The notes below the pieces were generated by a model. That model was not told where the DNA came from and ran no database searches. It saw nothing but the letters and a program-made list of their open reading frames with translations. A DNA stretch of 64,000 nucleotides. Origin: Ferrimonas pelagia. GTDB taxonomy: Bacteria; Pseudomonadota; Gammaproteobacteria; Enterobacterales; Shewanellaceae. The number at the start of each line of letters is the position of its first letter. Positions within the stretch are counted from its first letter, which is position 1. The position numbers were made by a program, and so were the translations under genes. The stretch lies in assembly GCF_039543565.1 (NCBI RefSeq), contig NZ_BAABJZ010000007.1, positions 16,091-80,090 of the forward strand, in the 5' to 3' direction. Positions 43,054-51,866 of this stretch are shown piece by piece.

Positions 43054-43994
43054 GCGTCTTGAAACACCACCAGGCGCTTCGGAGCCACCAGACCGTCATC
43101 ATCGATCTGACCGATGCCAGCGAAGGTCTTCGCCTCGCCAATGGTCAGACGCACCAAACCATCGAGTGGTGCCCCCGGCACTTGCACCGGCTGGCCCTGC
43201 ATCAAGTAACTGGCCACCACATCGGTCATGTTGACCTCAGGCAGTGAGCCTACCGCGGTATCCATCGGCAACAAGAACGGATCCAAAAACGTTTTTGGTG
43301 CCACCTCTTGCTGCTCGGCCTCAGTCAGCAATTGCTGGAGCTGCTCCAACGTCACCATACGCTCTGCGGGGTAACCGGCCACCTGCGTGCGACGCAAGAC
43401 TTTGACGTGTGCGCCACAGCCCAACAGCTCACCCAGATCATCGGTGATAGTGCGGATGTAGGTGCCTTTGGACACATGAATGTCCAACTCCACCTCATCG
43501 CCTTCGAATCGCAGCAGGTTGAGCTCGAATACGGTGATCGGACGCGCTTCACGCGGCACCTCGATCCCCTCGCGGGCATACTTGTACAGCGGCTGGCCCT
43601 GGTATTTGAGCGCCGAGTACATCGACGGCACCTGCATGGTGTCACCCCGGAAGGTGTCCAGCGCGGCATTGAGCTGCTCTGCGGTCACGTTAACCGGACG
43701 CTCTGACACCACTTCGCCGTCGGCATCAGAAGTATCGGTACGCACGCCCAGTTTGGCGACCACGGTGTAACGCTTGTCGGAATCCAGCAGGAATTGGGAA
43801 AACTTGGTGGCCTCGCCCAAACAGATCGGCAGCATCCCGGTCGCCAGTGGATCCAATGCCCCGGTGTGACCCGCTTTGTTGGCATTGTAGATCCGCTTGA
43901 CCTTCTGCAGCGCATCGTTCGAGGACAGCCCTTGCGGTTTATCCAGCAGCAGCACACCGTCGATCAGACGGCCACGATTACGACGACGACCCAT
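43050..43994 (-). CDS. truB: tRNA pseudouridine-55 synthase
   Basis: Makes pseudouridine 55 in the T-loop of tRNAs. The 314-residue protein has the catalytic-Asp block AGHTGALDPLATGMLPICLG, the KRYTVVAKLGVRTDT block, and SKGTYIRTI. The C-terminal PUA-like region ends in VAPKRLV. The ATG overlaps the rbfA stop by one base (TAATG). Confidence 0.97.
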   Translation of the reverse strand: MGRRRNRGRLIDGVLLLDKPQGLSSNDALQKVKRIYNANKAGHTGALDPLATGMLPICLGEATKFSQFLLDSDKRYTVVAKLGVRTDTSDADGEVVSERPVNVTAEQLNAALDTFRGDTMQVPSMYSALKYQGQPLYKYAREGIEVPREARPITVFELNLLRFEGDEVELDIHVSKGTYIRTITDDLGELLGCGAHVKVLRRTQVAGYPAERMVTLEQLQQLLTEAEQQEVAPKTFLDPFLLPMDTAVGSLPEVNMTDVVASYLMQGQPVQVPGAPLDGLVRLTIGEAKTFAGIGQIDDDGLVAPKRLVVFQDA

Positions 43995-44407
43995 TACTCA
44001 CCCGCCTCGCCGTTTTCATCTTCGCCCGTGCCGTGCTTCTCGGCTTTGGCATCGTCTTCCGCACGCACCTTAGAAACTAGGCTGGCCATACGGATCCCTT
44101 CGACCAGGGATTTATCGTATTGGAAGCGGATCTCCGGCATCACCCGCAGCTTGAGGCGAGAGGCCAACAAGGTGCGGATCATCGGCGCCAGCTCGATCAG
44201 CGCCTCCAGTTGCTTCTTCACTTCGTCCGCGTCGTCATTCAAAAAGGTGACAAACACCTTGGCGTAACCCATATCGCGGGACACTTCGACTTCATTGACC
44301 GTGACCATACCAAGGCGGTCATCACGGATCTCACGCATCATCACCATCGCCAGCTCACGCTGAAGCTGCTGACCAACACGTTTGGTTCGACTGAATTCTC
44401 TAGCCAT
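43994..44407 (-). CDS. rbfA: Ribosome-binding factor A
   Basis: KH-fold protein for 30S maturation and cold growth, 137 residues. The N-terminal block REFSRTKRVGQQLQREL and VEVSRDMGYAKVFVTF are family hallmarks; the acidic C-terminal tail is extended. ATG at 44407 lies 13 bases after the terminator-like hairpin that separates it from infB. Confidence 0.96.
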   Translation of the reverse strand: MAREFSRTKRVGQQLQRELAMVMMREIRDDRLGMVTVNEVEVSRDMGYAKVFVTFLNDDADEVKKQLEALIELAPMIRTLLASRLKLRVMPEIRFQYDKSLVEGIRMASLVSKVRAEDDAKAEKHGTGEDENGEAGE

Positions 44408-44420
44408 TATCTTCTCTACC

Positions 44421-44446
44421 AAAAAGAGGGGCGCATGGCCCCTCTT
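44421..44446 (-). terminator. Terminator-like hairpin between infB and rbfA
   Basis: A 9-bp perfect stem (44424-44432 with 44438-44446), 5-base loop, then TTTTT on the minus strand. It sits inside the rimP-nusA-infB-rbfA-truB operon, 13 bases before the rbfA ATG, so it may act as a partial terminator. Confidence 0.7.
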
Positions 44447-44509
44447 GATATCAGTGGCGCTCAATCGCCGTTGGACCGAGTGCCCCTGTTATTTGATGTT
44501 CCGCTGCGA

Positions 44510-47185
44510 TTACAGGGAGCGCTTCACTTCAACGGTTTCGAACACTTCGATCTGGTCACCGACCTTCACATCATTGTAGTTCTTAACGCCGATACCACAC
44601 TCCATGCCGTTACGCACTTCCTGCAGATCGTCTTTGAAGCGGCGCAGGGATTCCAGCTCGCCTTCGTAGATCACCACGTTTTCACGCAGAACACGGATAG
44701 GCGCGTTACGCTTAACCACACCCTCGGTCACCATACAACCCGCGACCGCACCGATCTTCGGTGACTTAAATACTTCACGTACCTGAGCCAGACCAATGAT
44801 CTCCTGCTTGAACTCAGGCGCCAGCATACCGCTCATCGCCTGTTTCACTTCGTCGATCAGATCGTAGATCACGCTATAGTAACGCAGATCCAAGTTCTCA
44901 TTGTCGACCATACGACGGGCCACGGCATCGGCACGGACGTTGAAGCCAACCAAGATCGCGTTGGACGCGGCAGCCAAAGACGCATCGGTCTCGGTCAAAC
45001 CACCCACACCACGACCAATGATGTTCACCTTCACTTCGTCGGTGGACAGCTTGCTCAGGGAGTCGGCGATCGCTTCCAAAGAGCCCTGTACGTCGGCTTT
45101 CAGTACCACGTTCAACTCGGACACATCGCCTGCGGTCATGTTGGTGAACATGTTCTCCAACTTGGCCTTCTGCTGACGCGCCAACTTCACTTCGCGGAAC
45201 TTGCCTTGACGATGCAGAGCAACCTCACGGGCCTTCTTCTCGTCACGAACCACAGTGGCTTCGTCACCGGCCGCCGGTACACCGGACAGACCCAAGATCT
45301 CAACCGGGATGGATGGACCCGCTTCGTCAATCTCTTTGCCGTTTTCGTCACGCATGGCACGAACACGGCCGTACTCCAGGCCACACAGAACGATATCACC
45401 GCGACGCAAGGTACCTTCCTGAACCAGAACCGACGCAACTGGGCCGCGACCTTTATCCAAACGGGACTCGATCACAACGCCATGGGCCATGCCCTCTTTA
45501 CGCGCGGTCAGTTCCAGTACTTCAGATTGCAGGATGATGCCTTCCAGCAGCTCATCAACGCCCTGACCGGTCTTGGCCGAAACGTGAGCGAACATGTGCT
45601 CGCCGCCCCAATCTTCTGGGATCACGCCGTGCTGAGACAGCTCGTTCTTAACACGGTCCAGATCGATGTCTTCTTTATCGACCTTGTTCACCGCGATCAC
45701 CAGCGGCACTTCAGCCGCTTTGGCGTGCTGGATCGCTTCGATGGTTTGTGGCATCACACCATCGTCCGCGGCAACAACCAGAACCACAATATCGGTGGCC
45801 TTGGCGCCACGGGCACGCATGCTAGTAAAGGCGGCGTGTCCAGGGGTGTCCAGGAAGGTGATGCTGCCGTCGCCAACCGCTACGTGGTAAGCACCGATGT
45901 GCTGGGTAATGCCACCCGCTTCACCGGAAGCCACTTTCGCGCGACGGATGTAATCCAGCAAAGAGGTCTTACCGTGGTCAACGTGGCCCATGATGGTCAC
46001 AACCGGCGCACGGTGAACGGTTTCCGCCGTGGTGTCACGATCGGACATCACCGCATCTTCCATCTCGTTGTCGTTACGCAGAACCACTTTGTGGCCCAGC
46101 TCTTCGGCAACAACCTGAGCGGTCTCCTGATCGATCACCTGGTTGATGGTCACCATGGAGCCCATCTTCATCATCGCTTTGATGATCTCAGTCGCTTTGA
46201 TGGCCATCTTGTTAGCCAACTCTGCCACTGTGATGGTCTCGCCGATCACAACATCACGTACCACCTTCTCAGCCGGCTTCTGGAAACCGTGCTGCATAGA
46301 GGATGGTGCGTTCACACCACGCTTGTTACGACCACCACGGCCACCACGACGGTCGTTACGACCACCGCGCGCGTTGCGATCATTGTTGCCCGCAGGCTTC
46401 TTCTTACGACGAGGGCCGCTGCGCTCGGCTTTCGCGTCCTGCTGATCTTCAGCAGCACGAGCCGTAACAGAAGTGGTCACGTGATAGTCAGCGTTCTTTT
46501 CCTGTTCCTTGCGCTTGGCATCTTCTTCCGCCCAGCGCTGGGCATTCTCTTCGGCCAGCTTCTTGGCCTCTTCGGCCTTCTCAATGGCCAACTGTTCCGC
46601 TTTCCGTGCCGCTTCTGCTTCTTGCGCTTTTAACAATGCTTCTGCCTCTTCTTTGGCTTTCTGTTCTTGCGCAACGGTTGCCGGCTCTTTTACCGATTCG
46701 GTCTGACGCTTAGCCGCTTCCGCCGCTTCGCGTTTTGCCTTCTCTTCCGCCGCACGCTTGGCCTTCTGTTCGGCTTCACGGCGAGCTTGCTCTTCCGCTT
46801 GACGCTTGGCATCAGCCTCGCGCTTCGCGTTCTCTTCGGCCTCACGGCGAGCTTGCTCTTCCGCTTCCTGCTTGGCCTGTTCATCCACTGCACTGCGCTT
46901 CACGTAGGTGCGTTTTTTGCGCACCTCAACCTGAACCGCTTTACTCTTACCACCGCTTCCCGCTACGTTCAGCGTGGAGCGAGTCTTACGTTGCAACGTC
47001 ATGCGGGTCGGCTCAGCCTTGCCACCGTGCTGCTCAGCCAGATGGTTCAGCAAGGTTTGCTGCTCCGCCTGACTGACGCTGTCGCCAGCGGATTTCTTGA
47101 TACCAGCCTCGTTAAATTGGGCTAGCAGTCGGTCAACGGGTTTGCCAACTTCCTCAGCAAGCGATTGAATCGTTTTATCTGACAT
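44510..47185 (-). CDS. infB: Translation initiation factor IF-2
   Basis: GTPase that places initiator tRNA on the 30S subunit. The 891-residue protein has the IF2 N-terminal domain, a long charged linker of Ala/Glu/Lys/Arg repeats (about residues 100-220), a basic Gly/Arg stretch (NDRNARGGRNDRRGGRGG), and near residue 400 the GTPase with GHVDHGKTS, DTPGHAAF and NKVDKED. IF2 C-terminal domains follow. An internal start giving a shorter isoform is known in E. coli but is not clear here. Confidence 0.98.
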   Translation of the reverse strand: MSDKTIQSLAEEVGKPVDRLLAQFNEAGIKKSAGDSVSQAEQQTLLNHLAEQHGGKAEPTRMTLQRKTRSTLNVAGSGGKSKAVQVEVRKKRTYVKRSAVDEQAKQEAEEQARREAEENAKREADAKRQAEEQARREAEQKAKRAAEEKAKREAAEAAKRQTESVKEPATVAQEQKAKEEAEALLKAQEAEAARKAEQLAIEKAEEAKKLAEENAQRWAEEDAKRKEQEKNADYHVTTSVTARAAEDQQDAKAERSGPRRKKKPAGNNDRNARGGRNDRRGGRGGRNKRGVNAPSSMQHGFQKPAEKVVRDVVIGETITVAELANKMAIKATEIIKAMMKMGSMVTINQVIDQETAQVVAEELGHKVVLRNDNEMEDAVMSDRDTTAETVHRAPVVTIMGHVDHGKTSLLDYIRRAKVASGEAGGITQHIGAYHVAVGDGSITFLDTPGHAAFTSMRARGAKATDIVVLVVAADDGVMPQTIEAIQHAKAAEVPLVIAVNKVDKEDIDLDRVKNELSQHGVIPEDWGGEHMFAHVSAKTGQGVDELLEGIILQSEVLELTARKEGMAHGVVIESRLDKGRGPVASVLVQEGTLRRGDIVLCGLEYGRVRAMRDENGKEIDEAGPSIPVEILGLSGVPAAGDEATVVRDEKKAREVALHRQGKFREVKLARQQKAKLENMFTNMTAGDVSELNVVLKADVQGSLEAIADSLSKLSTDEVKVNIIGRGVGGLTETDASLAAASNAILVGFNVRADAVARRMVDNENLDLRYYSVIYDLIDEVKQAMSGMLAPEFKQEIIGLAQVREVFKSPKIGAVAGCMVTEGVVKRNAPIRVLRENVVIYEGELESLRRFKDDLQEVRNGMECGIGVKNYNDVKVGDQIEVFETVEVKRSL

Positions 47186-47213
47186 TATCCTTATATCCTC
47201 TGTTGACCGATGT

Positions 47214-48716
47214 TTATGCTTCGTCGCTGAACCAGCAAATGTTACGCGCGGCCATGATCAGCTCGCCCGCTTTCTCGTCGTTCAGCTCTTCGATGTCCGT
47301 AAGATCGTCAATGCCTTGATCGGCCAGATCTTCCAGAGTCACAACACCGCGACTTGCCAATACAAATGCCAAGTGACGCTCCAAACCTTCCAGCGCAAGC
47401 AGATCTTCTGCCGGCTCAGCACCATCCAGCGCTTCTTCCGAAGCCAGTGCCTTGGTGGTCAGGGCGCTCTTCGCACGCTCACGCAACTGTTCAACGGTCT
47501 CTTCATCCAAACCGTCGATCTCCAGCAGCTCAGCCACTGGTACGTAAGCGATCTCTTCTAAACTGGTGAAACCTTCCTCGACCAAGACGGAAGCGAACTC
47601 CTCATCGATGTCCAGGCCTTCAACAAAGACCGACAAGGTCTTGGCAGATTCGGCTTCGTGTTTCGCCGCCAGATCTTCTGTGGTCATCACGTTCAGTTCC
47701 CACTCAGTCACCTGAGAGGCCAAACGTACGTTCTGACCATTACGACCGATGGCTTGGGCCAAGCTGTCTTTCTCAACCGCGACGTCCATCGACTTGTTGT
47801 CTTCATCCATCACAATGGAGGAAACATCGGCTGGCGCCATCGCGTTGATCACGTACTGAGCTTCGTTGTCGTTCCACAGAACGATATCGATACGCTCGCC
47901 GCCCAGTTCGCCAGACACAGCCTGAACACGCGCGCCGCGCATGCCGACACAGGCACCCACAGGATCGATACGCTTGTCATTCGACTTAACGGCGATCTTA
48001 GCGCGAGAACCCGGATCGCGGGCCGCACCCATGATCTCGATCATCTCTTCACCGATCTCTGGCACCTCGATGCGGAACAACTCGATCAGCATCTCGGCGC
48101 GTGAGCGGCTCAGGAACAGCTGGGAGCCACGGGACTCCAGACGGACCGAATGCAGCAGAGCTCGGATCCGGTCACCCGGACGGAAGTTCTCACGTGGCAA
48201 CATCTCTTCACGGAACAGGATAGCGTCCGCATTGTTGCCCAGATCAACGATGACAGAATCACGGTTAACCTTTTTCACCACGCCGGTGACCAACTCACCT
48301 TCGCGATCTTTAAACTGCTCAACAACTTGAGCGCGCTCAGCTTCACGTACTTTTTGTACGATAACCTGCTTGGCCGTCTGGGTCGTGATACGGTCAAAGA
48401 CAACAGATTCGATCTGCTCTTCAACGAAGTCACCCACCTCGATGGATTCATCCTCTTCCATCGCACGCGCGGAAGACAGGTAAACCTGGCGAGTTGGAAA
48501 CTCCATCTCGGTATCGTCTTCGATCACTTCCCAACGACGGAAGGTATCGTACTCACCGGTACGCTGATCGATGCATACGCGAGCATCAATCTCTAATTCT
48601 TGCTTTTTCTTGGTCGCGGTGGCGAGGGCAATTTCTAGCGCCTCGAAAATTTTCTCACGCGGTACCGCTTTCTCGTTAGATACCGCCTCGGCTACCGCCA
48701 GGATTTCTTTGCTCAT
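47214..48716 (-). CDS. nusA: Transcription termination/antitermination factor NusA
   Basis: RNA polymerase-binding elongation factor, 500 residues. Order: N-terminal RNAP-binding domain (EALEIALATATKK), S1 domain (GELVTGVVKKVNRDSVIVDLG), two KH domains (with DPVGACVGMRGARVQAV and AIGRNGQNVRLAS) and two C-terminal acidic repeats (LLEIDGLDEETVEQLRERA; LEDLADQGIDDL). It lies 24 bases downstream of rimP. Confidence 0.98.
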   Translation of the reverse strand: MSKEILAVAEAVSNEKAVPREKIFEALEIALATATKKKQELEIDARVCIDQRTGEYDTFRRWEVIEDDTEMEFPTRQVYLSSARAMEEDESIEVGDFVEEQIESVVFDRITTQTAKQVIVQKVREAERAQVVEQFKDREGELVTGVVKKVNRDSVIVDLGNNADAILFREEMLPRENFRPGDRIRALLHSVRLESRGSQLFLSRSRAEMLIELFRIEVPEIGEEMIEIMGAARDPGSRAKIAVKSNDKRIDPVGACVGMRGARVQAVSGELGGERIDIVLWNDNEAQYVINAMAPADVSSIVMDEDNKSMDVAVEKDSLAQAIGRNGQNVRLASQVTEWELNVMTTEDLAAKHEAESAKTLSVFVEGLDIDEEFASVLVEEGFTSLEEIAYVPVAELLEIDGLDEETVEQLRERAKSALTTKALASEEALDGAEPAEDLLALEGLERHLAFVLASRGVVTLEDLADQGIDDLTDIEELNDEKAGELIMAARNICWFSDEA

Positions 48717-48740
48717 GTCAGCCTCGTTTCACCCTGAAAC

Positions 48741-49196
48741 TTAAAATTTAGGAACCAGATGGGATTTTTGGATGTTCGACAACATCATCATCTGATCTTT
48801 GCCTTCACTACGTAAGGTGATGACTTCACCGTCTACGGCGGCGATCTCTCCACGCCACTTACGTTTGCCGTCCATTGGCATATTCAGCACCAGAATCGCT
48901 TCGGAGCCGAGATATTTTTGATAATGCTGGGCAGTGAACAGCGGGCGATCCATCCCGGGAGACGAGACTTCCAAATTGTATTCAGTGCTGATCGGATCTT
49001 CTACATCCAATACCGCACTGGCCTGACGGCTCACTTCCGCACAGGCTTCCACTGTAATGCCATCTTCATGGTCAATAAAAAGACGCAACACGGAGTGGTT
49101 GCCAGCTCGCACATATTGCAAGCCCCAGAGCTCATAGCCCAGAGCCTCAACCGGCTCAGCCAGCATCTCAGTCAGGCGTTGTTCTATCGTCGCCAT
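48741..49196 (-). CDS. rimP: Ribosome maturation factor RimP
   Basis: 30S assembly factor, 151 residues, with the conserved LEVSSPGMDRPL block near residue 75 and an N-terminal ferredoxin-like half (GYELWGLQYVRAG). It starts the protein-coding part of the operon after tRNA-fMet; two hairpins lie between them. Confidence 0.96.
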   Translation of the reverse strand: MATIEQRLTEMLAEPVEALGYELWGLQYVRAGNHSVLRLFIDHEDGITVEACAEVSRQASAVLDVEDPISTEYNLEVSSPGMDRPLFTAQHYQKYLGSEAILVLNMPMDGKRKWRGEIAAVDGEVITLRSEGKDQMMMLSNIQKSHLVPKF

Positions 49197-49214
49197 GGGA
49201 TCACCCCTATAAAC

Positions 49215-49234
49215 AAAAAAAGGGCATAACGCCC
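49215..49234 (-). terminator. Weak terminator-like hairpin just upstream of rimP
   Basis: A 4-bp GC stem (49222-49225 with 49231-49234), loop of five, followed by seven T residues on the minus strand, 19 bases before the rimP ATG. Confidence 0.45.
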
Positions 49235-49281
49235 ATTCACCCGACTATCTAGGATAGTCAAACCCCAAGAGACAGATAACA

Positions 49282-49307
49282 AAAAGCCCCGGTTTTAAAC
49301 GGGGCTT
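49282..49307 (-). terminator. Terminator-like hairpin between tRNA-fMet and rimP
   Basis: An 8-bp perfect stem (49284-49291 with 49300-49307), 8-base loop, then TTTTTG on the minus strand, about 180 bases after tRNA-fMet. It can release the tRNA transcript while letting some polymerase read into rimP-nusA-infB. Confidence 0.7.
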
Positions 49308-49483
49308 AAAGTTCGCTGTACCCTGTTTGAAGCCATCGGCTTCGGTAGGTTTCCCTACCACCGTCTCCGCCACGGTTTTTGGTCTAACGACCGGACTAAG
49401 CCACGGAGCGATATCGAGCTGGGCAAGCAGACAAGATACCGGCAAATACCGATTGGAGACAAACATCTCAACAATCAGGAAAT

Positions 49484-49560
<77 letters not shown>

Positions 49561-49607
49561 TCAATTTCGGCGACACTATACCACTGGGATATAGATGACG
49601 CAATGTT

Positions 49608-49694
49608 TGGTGCCGTGAGCGGGACTTGAACCCGCACGAGCATAGCTCACCACCCCCTCAAGATGGCGTGTCTACCAATTCCACCACCACGGCA
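49608..49694 (-). tRNA. tRNA-Leu (GAG)
   Basis: An 87-base class II tRNA with 7-bp acceptor stem (TGCCGTG/CACGGCA), anticodon loop CTTGAGG, long variable arm, GGTTCAAGTCC T-arm and encoded CCA. It sits between secG and tRNA-fMet, the same order as leuU in E. coli. Only 30 bases separate it from secG, so cotranscription is likely. Confidence 0.96.
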
Positions 49695-49724
49695 AAAACT
49701 GTTGTCTTTAGGCCTGACTTAGGC

Positions 49725-50051
49725 TTAGTTCGGCACGTCGCTAGCAGCGGGTACGTCACTTGGTTGAGTTTGCTCAACCACTGGAACATCGATCTGGTTC
49801 CAATCATCGCTTGGCTGTGCGCTGTTCGCGGTCATACGACCCAGCAGCAGGCTCAATACGAAAAACACGGTAGCCAATACGGCAGTCGTGCGGGTCAGGA
49901 AGTTACCTGAACCTGAGGAGCCAAACAGCGTTGCTGAAGCACCGGCACCGAAAGAGGCACCCATACCCGCTCCTTTACCTTGTTGAATAAGCACCAGGCC
50001 AATAATCGCCAACGCCACCAACAAGTAAACAACCATTAATACTTCAAACAT
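49725..50051 (-). CDS. secG: Preprotein translocase subunit SecG
   Basis: A 108-residue SecYEG subunit with two membrane helices (about 5-22 and 55-72), LIQQGKGAGMGASFGAG between them and a polar, acidic C-tail. It starts seven bases past the tpiA stop. Confidence 0.96.
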   Translation of the reverse strand: MFEVLMVVYLLVALAIIGLVLIQQGKGAGMGASFGAGASATLFGSSGSGNFLTRTTAVLATVFFVLSLLLGRMTANSAQPSDDWNQIDVPVVEQTQPSDVPAASDVPN

Positions 50052-50058
50052 CTTTCAC

Positions 50059-50841
50059 TCATTCCGCCTGTGAAGCGATGCGGCACAGCGTTACAAATTC
50101 GCTGGCATTTAAGCTCGCACCACCAACCAAACCACCATCGACATCCGGTTGGGTAAACAGGTCCGCCGCGTTACTCGGCTTGACGCTGCCACCGTACAAG
50201 ATACGAATCTTTTCTCCCTCGTAAGGGGATAGTGCCGACAACCGTTGACGTAAGTAAGCATGTACCTCCTGAGCTTGCTCAGGGGTTGCGCTCTTACCCG
50301 TACCGATAGCCCATAAGGGTTCGTAGGCAAGGACCGCATTATCAAACGCCATGATCCCGACTTTGTCGAGCACCGCATCCAGCTCACCGGCCAACACTTC
50401 GAAGGTTCGGTTTGCTTGGCGCGCTGCCAAGGATTCTCCGACACAAAGGATGGGGGTTAATCCCATCTTCTGCGCCATGGCGAATTTTTCTGCCACCATG
50501 TCGCTGGTCTCTCCGTACATACGACGGCGCTCGGAGTGACCGATGATAACATATTTACAGCCAAACTCTTTCAGCATGCCGCCGGAGATCTCCCCGGTAT
50601 AAGCGCCAAACTCTTGATGACTCAAGTTTTGACCCCCAAGATGCAGTGAGCATCCCGACAACGTCTGACTAGCGGCTTCCAGCTTTCGCTGTATGTTATC
50701 CAGGTAAACGCTGGGAGGGCATAGCACCACATCTGGCGAACCACCAGAAATTCGTGAAAACTTCTGAATCAGCTCTTGCGCCAACTGCAGACTACCGGCC
50801 ATCTTCCAATTAGCCGCGACCAAAGGTCGTCTCGTCGCCAT
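50059..50841 (-). CDS. tpiA: Triosephosphate isomerase
   Basis: Glycolytic isomerase, 260 residues. Catalytic groups are visible: Lys13 in NWKM, the His in VIIGHSERR and the Glu in AYEPLWAIGTG, plus the phosphate-binding YGGSVKPSNA. A good promoter lies just upstream, so tpiA-secG-tRNA begins a new unit separate from ftsH-folP. Confidence 0.98.
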   Translation of the reverse strand: MATRRPLVAANWKMAGSLQLAQELIQKFSRISGGSPDVVLCPPSVYLDNIQRKLEAASQTLSGCSLHLGGQNLSHQEFGAYTGEISGGMLKEFGCKYVIIGHSERRRMYGETSDMVAEKFAMAQKMGLTPILCVGESLAARQANRTFEVLAGELDAVLDKVGIMAFDNAVLAYEPLWAIGTGKSATPEQAQEVHAYLRQRLSALSPYEGEKIRILYGGSVKPSNAADLFTQPDVDGGLVGGASLNASEFVTLCRIASQAE

Positions 50842-50867
50842 AAACGTCTCCTGTGAAAGCGAGCGAG

Positions 50868-50896
50868 ATAATATCTAACTGACTTTGCTGTGACAA
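50868..50896 (-). promoter_or_regulatory. tpiA promoter
   Basis: Minus-strand TTGTCA (plus 50891-50896), exactly 17 bases, TATTAT (plus 50868-50873): five of six matches in each hexamer, about 27 bases before the tpiA ATG. Confidence 0.6.
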
Positions 50897-50948
50897 GAGC
50901 CAATGTCATCATCTCTGCTCAACCGCTGATTCTTTACTCAGCTTAGGT

Positions 50949-50989
50949 AAAAAGTCGACGATCCTGAGGCAAAATACGCAAGATCGTCG
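50949..50989 (-). terminator. Likely terminator after the glmM-like gene
   Basis: CGACGATC at 50956-50963 pairs with GATCGTCG at 50982-50989 across an 18-base loop; on the minus strand ACTTTTTACC follows. Close to the stop at 50997. Confidence 0.5.
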
Positions 50990-50996
50990 TCCTCAC

Positions 50997-51842
50997 TTAG
51001 CGCTGCAGATGCCGGGACAACTCAGCCAATGCCTCGACCATACCATCCCGACAATGAAGCTGCTCATCTTTCCAATGATCCGCGATCACCATGCCGCAAT
51101 CATTCAGTAAAACAAACCCCGAGCCTTCGCTGTTCAGTCCCAAAGCAAACTGCACCGATCGGGTTGCCATCGCATCCGCCAAGGAGGCTTCAACCTGCAC
51201 CAAACTCTGGTTATTAATATTAAAGCCGTTGGGATCACCCCGGCGTAGCGTCACTTGGGCGCCCAGCTCAGTCAAGACCTTTGGCGCCACCTTATGGCAA
51301 GCCCCATGGGCGGTATCCACCAGGACACCTATGCCTTTAAGCGCCACGCCGGCGCTAAACCGTGATTTACAGTACTCGACGTAGCGCCCCACCGCGTCGG
51401 TGATCTTGGTGGCCTTGCCCAGCCGATCAGAGCTGACACACATCAGCGGCTGATCGAGCTGAGGCTCCACTGCCTGGCGTTGCTCGGTGCTGTAGGGGGC
51501 GCCATTGCCATCGAATAGGGTGAGATCGCTATAGGGGTGTGGCATGTTCGCCGCTCCGATCATCACCCCGGCATCGGCATGAAAGGTGCGGGTCAAATAA
51601 CGCAAGCCGGGCTCTGGCAAGGAGCTCGCCAACAGCACATCCGCTCCGGACGCGCTGAGGCCCGCCTGCAGGGCCGCCTCCAACATATAGCTACTTTGGC
51701 GCGGATCTTTAGCCAGAACAACCAAAGGGCGTTCGGACTCGAGTGCCCGGCCCAGGCACGCCCCCAAACGCATGGCATACAGAGGGTGCAACCCGCCGAC
51801 CGCAACAGCCATAGCATCCGTGACTCTCAGGCTCTCCCCCAT
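50997..51842 (-). CDS. Truncated, catalytically degenerate GlmM-like protein
   Basis: A 281-residue relative of phosphoglucosamine mutase (usual length about 445). Recognisable blocks are KDPRQSSYMLEAALQAGL, RYLTRTFHADAGVMI, GKATKITDAVGRYVEYCK and a final DGMVEALAEL. The N-terminal FGTDGIRG is missing. The phosphoserine loop ASHNP reads GAANMP (96-101), so the catalytic Ser is lost. The metal site DGDGDR is replaced by LNSEGSG (236-242). Domain 4 is absent. It occupies the normal glmM position after folP, with GAGGGAGC before the ATG. As GlmM is needed for cell-wall precursor synthesis, an intact copy should lie elsewhere. It could be a pseudoenzyme or a gene in decay. Confidence 0.8.
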   Translation of the reverse strand: MGESLRVTDAMAVAVGGLHPLYAMRLGACLGRALESERPLVVLAKDPRQSSYMLEAALQAGLSASGADVLLASSLPEPGLRYLTRTFHADAGVMIGAANMPHPYSDLTLFDGNGAPYSTEQRQAVEPQLDQPLMCVSSDRLGKATKITDAVGRYVEYCKSRFSAGVALKGIGVLVDTAHGACHKVAPKVLTELGAQVTLRRGDPNGFNINNQSLVQVEASLADAMATRSVQFALGLNSEGSGFVLLNDCGMVIADHWKDEQLHCRDGMVEALAELSRHLQR

Positions 51843-51866
51843 ACGCTCCCTCGCTATAGCTCAGAT

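Noticed and set aside
45206..46633. Plus-strand open frame (475 codons) opposite infB
   Set aside because: Antisense shadow; Thr/His-rich and lacking a ribosome site.
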